From Petrosia ficiformis (Eukaryota; Porifera; Demospongiae; Haplosclerida; Petrosiidae), in the NCBI GenBank assembly GCA_947044365.1, contig OX345644.1:4463077-4527076 (forward strand): a stretch of 64,000 nt of DNA, given 5' to 3'. This document shows, one piece after another, positions 62,467-64,000 of this stretch (position 1 is its first letter; the number at the start of each line of letters is the position of its first letter). The notes below the pieces were generated by a model, which saw nothing but the letters and a program-made list of their open reading frames with translations, ran no database searches and had not been told where the DNA came from. The position numbers and the translations under genes are program-made.

Positions 62467-62942
62467 TTGTGTCACATACAGGTCGTATACATTCATCATT
62501 CTAGGGGGTAGAAGGGGTTTGCGCTTGGTGAAATAATGGGTGTGGCACATAAACAAATACACACTAAACCTACAGCCAACCAGCAGGATGAAATCAGCAG
62601 GATGAAATCAGCTTGTGGAAACTATAGCTGAAGCTAAAATAGTTCTACAGAATAATTATTAAAAGTAAGAATAAACAGCTACAGTAATATTATAATTATG
62701 TTGTTGGGTTTTAGATATGACAGTCATCAGCCACTTTGATTGGTCATCACAAAGCAATCATAGATCCGGATATTTGTTTCTTTATATCTTGTTTAGGCAT
62801 ATGGGATTATGGTACATGTACTGTGTGTAAATATATAATACCTACATCTACATGTACATGTTTGTGTATGTACCTGCGCTAGTTTGGACTTCTCTCTTTT
62901 GTCATAGACACTATGATATGCTTCCAGGTAAAGATTAATTAG
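25271..62942 (-). CDS. Large multi-exon gene with C-terminal coiled coil; 44 exons placed, 5' end outside window
   Basis: Exons (high to low): 62942-62874, 60780-60652, 59436-59230, 59154-59131, 58750-58619, 58312-58262, 56353-56207, 55277-55060, 54122-54035, 53973-53920, 53465-53383, 52816-52708, 48010-47944, 46990-46935, 46869-46804, 46277-46193, 44898-44836, 44175-44067, 42681-42617, 42240-42127, 41692-41575, 41227-41138, 40808-40355, 39835-39719, 39230-39093, 38424-38311, 34384-34314, 33644-33581, 33447-33348, 32489-32434, 32273-32173, 31625-31442, 30533-30468, 29716-29603, 28281-28225, 27592-27548, 27466-27413, 27233-27188, 26849-26794, 26217-26131, 25975-25918, 25859-25767, 25586-25549, 25351-25271. 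About 1,445 residues. Phases agree except at two junctions (52708/48010 and 41575/41227), where small exons are probably missing. The N-terminal part looks helical ([39 protein letters not shown]). The last 500 residues are charged, Gln/Glu-rich coiled coil ending [18 protein letters not shown]162-type ciliary coiled-coil protein is my unverified best guess. Confidence 0.72.
26863..26935. repeat. (AATA/ATA)n microsatellite
   Basis: Runs of ATA triplets interrupted by ATACATGTA, in an intron next to the exon 26849-26794. Confidence 0.85.
27333..27392. repeat. (GATA)n microsatellite
   Basis: About a dozen GATA units flanked by imperfect copies, intronic. Confidence 0.95.
27743..28105. repeat. 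109-bp tandem repeat, just over three copies
   Basis: The unit begins AATTCAACCATTGTACTATA; units start near 27750, 27859 and 27968, and a partial fourth ends at about 28105. Each unit contains the hairpin CAGTGACCTGGTGTAC ... GTACATCAGGTCACTG. Intronic. Reading frames across it are artefacts. Confidence 0.92.
28374..28935 (+). mobile_element. Probable repeat element beginning CCCTCGCCGCGTAGCGTAGG
   Basis: A sharply GC-rich, partly palindromic head (GCCGCGTAGCGTAGGCGG) is followed by a long (GT)n tract (28415-28472) and a 78-codon ORF at 28688-28924 of no recognisable family. Composition differs from the surrounding intron. Boundaries uncertain. Confidence 0.45.
29000..29095. repeat. Inverted repeat with (TA)n centre
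   Basis: ACATGTTAGTTT and AAACTAACATG arms flank an AT dinucleotide core; potential hairpin, intronic. Confidence 0.7.
29335..29545. repeat. (CATC)n / (CGTC)n microsatellite
   Basis: Imperfect CCATCCATCTGT tetranucleotide repeat. Open frames on both strands here are artefacts of the 12-bp periodicity. Confidence 0.95.
30113..30385. mobile_element. hAT-type MITE, relative of 3878-4156
   Basis: The ends TAGGGCTGAGA and TCCCAGCCCTA are inverted repeats. The 8-bp flanks GTTTGTAT (30105-30112) and GTTTATAT (30386-30393) differ by one base. The interior has ATTGATTAT/ATCGATTA words like the other copy. Confidence 0.82.
30678..31089. mobile_element. hAT-type MITE with poly-G tract and perfect 8-bp duplication
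   Basis: The ends CACTGGCGTGTTTAG and CTAGACACGCCACTG are inverted repeats. The octamer AATGTATA is found at 30670-30677 and 31090-31097. A run of more than 20 G follows the left end and GGCCCCCCCTGG mirrors it at the right. 412 bp, no long ORF. Confidence 0.88.
31895..32190. repeat. Tandem array of about 35-bp units copied from an exon/donor junction
   Basis: Around eight units of the form CAATCCACATACCTATACTG plus CTCATATTACCCTT. On the minus strand each unit reads GAGCAGTATAG|GTATGTGG. This duplicates the end of exon 32273-32173 (GAGCAGTACAG) together with its GTATGTGG donor, so the intron begins with a ladder of donor-like sites. Confidence 0.88.
32329..32401. mobile_element. Short copy of the CAGTGTTCTGCCCA MITE
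   Basis: The ends CAGTATTCTGCCCA and CTGGGCAAAACACT, and the subterminal CCACCACTCTAAATATCC, match the element at 47531-47740 in reverse orientation, with the centre deleted (73 bp). Confidence 0.72.
32558..32752. mobile_element. 195-bp MITE with TIR CAGGGTTCTATCTA
   Basis: The ends CAGGGTTCTATCTA and TAGATAGAACCCTG are inverted repeats. The pentamer GTATG flanks both sides (32553-32557, 32753-32757). Subterminal GGGGGGAAGC and GGGGGAAGCTTACACCCCC tracts. Intronic. Confidence 0.82.
32815..33262. repeat. (GTAT)n microsatellite of about 450 bp
   Basis: Nearly pure ATGT/GTAT tetranucleotide repeat with rare ACATGTAC, TACGTACG and TACTGTA interruptions. It generates the longest spurious ORFs on both strands (Tyr/Met/Cys/Val or Ile/His/Thr/Tyr only). 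Confidence 0.97.
35178..36101 (-). pseudogene. Intronless gene nested in an intron, broken by two homopolymer frameshifts
   Basis: Three consecutive minus-strand open segments (36101-35637, 35640-35446, then down to 35178) read as one protein of about 307 residues. The frame slips at an 8-base A run near 35642 and returns at an 8-base T run near 35450 (transcript sense). The first part is helical and starts METRVLQTF. The middle part is a Gly/Ala/Thr/Val-rich hydrophobic stretch of about 55 residues, able to span or insert in a membrane. The last part is helical again and ends with a Lys/Glu-rich tail. A helix bundle, glycine-rich hydrophobic hairpin, helix layout is shared by ApoL-like proteins and several membrane-inserting helical proteins, but I see no diagnostic motif. 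It lies in the intron between 38311 and 34384 of the large coiled-coil gene, same strand. The two slips could be real decay, polymorphism or assembly error. Confidence 0.55.
36424..36463. repeat. (TA)n microsatellite
   Basis: About 20 uninterrupted TA units followed by a short GT run. Confidence 0.97.
36792..37214. mobile_element. MITE with TAGGGCCAGG end and an inner palindrome
   Basis: The ends TAGGGCCAGGTGAT and ATTGCCCAGCCCCTA are imperfect inverted repeats. Inside, 36938-37019 is a strong inverted repeat (ACCAGGAACCCATAATGA against TCATTATGGGCTCCTGGT) with a GAGTACTC centre, either a second nested foldback or an inverted duplication. Confidence 0.7.
39327..39690. repeat. 51-bp minisatellite, about seven copies
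   Basis: The unit contains ATACAGTATATGTATGTATA and CCAAACATACTTC. The 51-bp period (17 codons) keeps all frames open on both strands, so the six overlapping 130-180-codon ORFs here are not genes. It ends just before the exon 39835-39719. Confidence 0.95.
41285..41475. repeat. (CATC)n / (GTCT)n microsatellite
   Basis: Imperfect CCATCCAT and GTCTGTCC repeats, intronic. Confidence 0.95.
42711..43132. mobile_element. MITE with about 40-bp terminal inverted repeats
   Basis: The left end TATGTGACCGAATTTGCGAA continues AAATCAGGCTTATGGGATAA and is mirrored exactly by the right end (TTATCCCATAAGCCTGATTT then TCGCAAATTCGGTCACATA). AT-rich flanks (ATAA/TATT) are compatible with a TA duplication. About 420 bp, no ORF. 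Confidence 0.9.
43748..43830 (+). ncRNA. tRNA-like SINE head (pseudo-tRNA)
   Basis: CATAGCTTAGTGGGTTA resembles a Pol III A box and GGTTCATGAGG a B box some 45 bases later. The cloverleaf arms do not pair well, so this looks like the tRNA-derived start of a SINE rather than a functional tRNA. Confidence 0.45.
44650..44765. repeat. (TA)n-rich tract
   Basis: Long alternating TATATA runs with AATATA interruptions, intronic, upstream of the exon 44898-44836. Confidence 0.9.
45295..46032 (+). mobile_element. CCCTATGATTG-family element carrying a nested TTAA insert
   Basis: Opens TTATGGCCCACATGACCATC plus CCTATGATTG, contains GGGGCTCAGTCAATTGATGG and GTACACAGAAAGGTAGA, and ends CAATCACAGGGATACTTTTT. 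Compared with 56595-57120 it is about 200 bp longer because of the insert at 45690-45889. Confidence 0.85.
45690..45889. mobile_element. piggyBac-type MITE with TTAA duplication
   Basis: The ends GGCTACTATCCACTAG and CTAGTGGATGGTAGGC are inverted repeats, extended by ACTTTGGAGTTGGCAACAA and its mirror. TTAA flanks both sides (45686-45689, 45890-45893). Removing it restores the host-element sequence seen at about 56975. Confidence 0.88.
46430..46625. repeat. Inverted-repeat element
   Basis: TATGTCAATAAAATGTCACC and its mirror GGTGACTTTTTATTGACATA bound a region of repeated TACTGTAGT words. Outer AATGTCTAATCCCA-type words at 46325 and 46410 may be part of the same element. Confidence 0.7.
47531..47740. 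mobile_element. 210-bp MITE with TIR CAGTGTTCTGCCCA
   Basis: The ends CAGTGTTCTGCCCA and GGGCAGAACACTG are inverted repeats. CATATA flanks both sides. The interior has three copies of GAGAGGTGGTTAAT-like words. A deleted relative is at 32329-32401. Confidence 0.82.
48335..50610 (+). pseudogene. Decayed non-LTR retrotransposon (LINE) reverse transcriptase
   Basis: The reverse-transcriptase order is recognisable across several frames: [10 protein letters not shown] (48355), [11 protein letters not shown] (48548), [17 protein letters not shown] (48848), [12 protein letters not shown] (49094), [20 protein letters not shown] (49205), GLRQGCV (49382), [10 protein letters not shown] (49552), [10 protein letters not shown] (49757), then after an insert a tail resembling FHQKRLRD (50441). 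The motif A Asp is replaced by Asn (INITKAYD), FADD is kept, and stops and frameshifts are frequent, so it is inactive. It lies in an intron of the large minus-strand gene, in opposite orientation. I infer an endonuclease-bearing LINE, but no endonuclease domain remains. Confidence 0.85.
49888..50352. mobile_element. MITE inserted into the LINE pseudogene
   Basis: The ends CACTGTAAAAAAC and TTTTTACAGTG are inverted repeats. The LINE reading frame (LNVHT before, KVNVSAVVL after) resumes across it, which marks it as an insertion. An inner palindrome at 50053-50094 (GTTCCTAATGGGAAGTACAT and its mirror) is present. Confidence 0.75.
50640..51060 (+). pseudogene. Probable LINE-derived 3' remnant with a zinc-knuckle-like stretch
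   Basis: The translation includes [18 protein letters not shown], reminiscent of C2H2-like motifs in LINE proteins, followed by an interrupted frame with stops. It is continuous with the LINE remnant ending near 50610. Assignment is by position and weak resemblance. Confidence 0.4.
51186..51400 (-). pseudogene. Reverse transcriptase fragment on the minus strand
   Basis: A short open segment reads [20 protein letters not shown] then [18 protein letters not shown], matching the motif A region of LINE reverse transcriptases ([12 protein letters not shown]). It is a different copy from the plus-strand LINE. Only about 65 residues survive. Confidence 0.75.
51856..51882. repeat. (ATT)n microsatellite
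   Basis: Nine uninterrupted ATT units. Confidence 0.95.
52055..52620 (+). pseudogene. hAT transposon 5' fragment with BED zinc finger
   Basis: The left end TAGTGTTGCACTGATAATGT looks like a hAT terminus. The open frame 52104-52529 encodes [20 protein letters not shown] and [16 protein letters not shown], a BED finger (Trp/Phe, CxxC, HxxxxH), the N-terminal DNA-binding domain of hAT transposases. The frame ends after a Lys-rich stretch and no catalytic core follows, so only the 5' part was kept. It lies in an intron of the minus-strand gene. Confidence 0.75.
54346..54687. mobile_element. hAT-type MITE with 8-bp duplication
   Basis: The ends TAGAGATGTGCGATAC and GTATCACACATCACTA are inverted repeats. 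Flanks ATTGAACA (54338-54345) and GTTGAACA (54688-54695) differ by one base. The interior is rich in ATCGTGATACGATA/TATCGATA words. Intronic. Confidence 0.85.
55455..55535 (+). ncRNA. tRNA-like SINE head (pseudo-tRNA)
   Basis: CCAATAGCTTAGTTAGTAGA followed by GCA gives an A-box-like start and GAGTGTTTGTATCTT a degenerate B box. Arm pairing is incomplete. A SINE body may continue to about 55740 without clear tail. Confidence 0.45.
55744..55905 (+). mobile_element. Internally deleted CCCTATGATTG-family element
   Basis: Keeps the 5' tip (TATGATTACTTTCCACGAGG), the GGGGCTCAGTCAATTAATG core and the 3' tip CAATCATAGGGATACTTTG, but is only about 160 bp long, so most of the right half is missing. 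Confidence 0.75.
56595..57120 (+). mobile_element. CCCTATGATTG-family element, best full-length copy
   Basis: 526 bp. Opens TTATGGCCCGTAGGGCCATC plus CCTATGATTGCTTTCCCACG and GGTTCGATG. The core has AAGGAAGTTGCGTCATTCCC, GGGGCTCGGTCAATTAATGG and GTAAAAGAACGCGCG. The right half has GTTGTATATAGCAGAGAAAC, and the end is AAAGCAAATATAGGGATG. The two ends are inverted relative to each other (CATCCCTATgATTGCTTT). No ORF, so non-autonomous. Confidence 0.85.
57377..58018 (+). CDS. Unidentified ORF inside the nested TTAA element (213 codons)
   Basis: The open frame runs through the whole nested element and a little of its hAT host on both sides. It reads like protein rather than noise: [77 protein letters not shown] do not recognise a family. 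It has no obvious start context within the element (the Met at 57377 lies in the hAT flank) and could be a fragment of a larger transposase or a captured host exon. Expression and function unknown. Confidence 0.4.
   Translation: MHMSNINFIHIIKLTLRGLSLFFKILPISNTGDSIAYISATVHFLYPKLGSFSDMEHYFYQLAYQDSKVPKRFDQMPLLTGTGANKIIPLHGGTSYTHDFRFYSKGNASATHQIAWAGSLKPQIVWAVRDTAPFEPPLMGGDPTLKLLFRLKGGRKTINFFSHFYGLVPDTNYKHLECFVMLGTHSEPHTRRGDISALRVKAHCSYHVAIYKN
57420..57974 (+). mobile_element. piggyBac-type element with TTAA flanks carrying a fully open frame
   Basis: The ends CCCTTAGAGGACTG and CACTAAGGG are short inverted repeats flanked by TTAA (57416-57419 and 57975-57978). The 555-bp interior equals exactly 185 codons and is open throughout in one frame. 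It is richer in G and C than the surrounding DNA. Confidence 0.78.
60865..60960 (+). mobile_element. Fragment of the CCCTATGATTG family (right half)
   Basis: Contains GGAGTACACAGAAAAATAAG and ACTCTAGTGCTGTTAGGATT, matching the right half of 56595-57120 (GGAGTACACAGAAAGGTAGA). Both termini are missing. Confidence 0.6.
61417..61442. repeat. (TA)n microsatellite
   Basis: Short pure ATAT tract in the intron 60781-62873. Confidence 0.9.
62348..62793 (+). mobile_element. CCCTATGATTG-family element with expanded (AT)n
   Basis: Opens TTATGACCCACAGGGCCATC plus CCTATGATTGTTTTCC. A (TA)n tract (about 62398-62463) sits where other copies have a short one. It ends AAAGCAATCATAGATCCGGA with TTTATATCTTGTTTA. 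Non-coding. Confidence 0.82.
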
Positions 62943-64000
62943 CTAAGGATAGAGAAAAGAAGTAACATACATGTACATACTCTCAGTACACAAAATTTGT
63001 TTGGCAATATTATCATAAAATACAATATTTTCTGGCATTAATATTAATATTACTACAAATTCAGGATTCCAGCTTCAAAGGTTTCAATATCAGTAACATT
63101 ATCACATTCTAACATACTTTAGAGTATTTTAAGTGGCAAAAATTTGATGTTTCAGAACTTTTATGCACAACCAGCTTGAGCAATAGGTAGCACATTGTTT
63201 GGGATAAAGGCTACAGATTAATGTCATCTCAAACATATAATCCAAAGATGTTGTGAGTTTACCAGTCAAAGGATCTCCTGTTTAGGTGTTGCATTTAATA
63301 AAATGTCAGGCTTTCACACATGGCAAACCAAGTGCTCAGTGAGCTAGCACAAGAAAACAACACATGTACAACCACACAAATAACAAAAACAAAAACACAA
63401 TATGGCTTAGAAAACTTAACAGCTTCAATGGGTTAGAAAATTTAACTGTAATTATTGTTGTTGCAATTATCGTTTTGCTGATAGAATATTATCTTCAGGA
63501 TATGCATGTAAATGTATTCATTCATGACTAGACTCTGTATGACATAACTATTACACAAGGAATCACAGGCAAAACTTTAATATTCCCTAAAGGAAGTGTA
63601 TGATAAAGATATAGACTACCAATAGGCACTTTCATAATGGCCATCTGTATAAGATACTGAGAATAGGAAACAGCTACGACTTTATAGTGCCCACAGGACA
63701 TCCTATAACCAAACTTGTCTATCACATGTGCAATCAGGGGACCTCCTGTTTGGTGTTGTAATCAAAAAAGTCATTCGTTAGTACAGGTAATTATTGTTGT
63801 TGCGATTACAATTTCTCTGATTAATCTTTCAATGTATATGTAAATAATCAATAGGTGAGGGTTTTGCTAAATACAGGTATCACTTATGTGATAAATACAT
63901 GTACTTTGTCATAAAAGAATAATCAAAAAGCTGTCATGCTTCTTTGGTACAGGCAAGGCTTTGGAATTGAAACAAAACTCTGGAATTCTAACCCACATGT
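62943..64000. other. Upstream intron of the large minus-strand gene, repeat-bearing
   Basis: Beyond exon 62942-62874 no further exon could be placed before the window ends. The stretch holds the SINE-like pair described at 63150-63380 and 63640-63840 and is otherwise featureless. Confidence 0.5.
63150..63380 (-). ncRNA. tRNA-derived SINE-like repeat
   Basis: On the minus strand, GTGCTAGCTCACTGAGCACT resembles a tRNA 5' half with A box. Blocks GGATCTCCTGTTTAGGTGTT and TTATTGTTGTTGCAATTATC recur in modified form at about 63735-63830, suggesting a second truncated copy. Confidence 0.45.

Overview
This window is nuclear DNA of an animal, AT-rich and crowded with small introns and transposon debris. 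It carries GT-AG introns, a metazoan RAD54L2/ARIP4-type helicase, a secreted EGF-repeat protein, a C2H2 zinc-finger gene and a domesticated-type recombinase ORF. The density of the palindrome ACATGTAC/TACATGTA, the abundance of MITEs and the style of the EGF protein suggest an early-branching marine invertebrate. A demosponge is my best guess, but a bivalve-like or cnidarian genome is not excluded from sequence alone. No bacterial features, CRISPR array, rRNA or convincing functional tRNA is visible.

Layout. (1) 1-11826, + strand: 3' half of a RAD54L2 (ARIP4) SNF2-family ATPase gene in 12 phase-consistent exons. Its last exon holds two expanded in-frame minisatellites. Its introns are filled with MITEs, inverted repeats and TACATGTA-type minisatellites. 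(2) 11827-14663: non-coding, with nested MITEs. (3) 14664-22618, - strand: a complete gene for a secreted protein of about 847 residues with an array of EGF-like repeats that carry extra cysteines. A 3.8-kb intron holds a MITE, a 311-bp foldback, a long palindrome, a truncated Crypton/DUF3504-type recombinase ORF on the + strand (19176-20072) and a dead duplicate of one host exon. (4) 22929-24038, + strand: intronless C2H2 zinc-finger gene. (5) 25271-62942 and beyond the right edge, - strand: one very large gene. I placed 44 small exons, nearly all with matching splice phases; they encode about 1,445 residues ending in a long coiled-coil tail. The protein family is not securely identified. Its introns host an intronless frame-broken gene (35178-36101), a decayed LINE with a MITE inserted in it, a hAT/BED fragment, hAT- and piggyBac-type MITEs with readable target-site duplications, SINE-like tRNA-derived heads and long microsatellites.

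The genes show no operon-like cooperation. The common theme is mobile DNA: at least ten pieces of one dispersed family (conserved CCCTATGATTG core), several hAT MITEs with 8-bp duplications, two TTAA-flanked piggyBac-type inserts nested inside other elements, and tandem amplification of exon or splice-site sequence. Exon calls were made by hand from splice signals, reading-frame continuity and recognisable protein motifs. I had no transcript data or database search.
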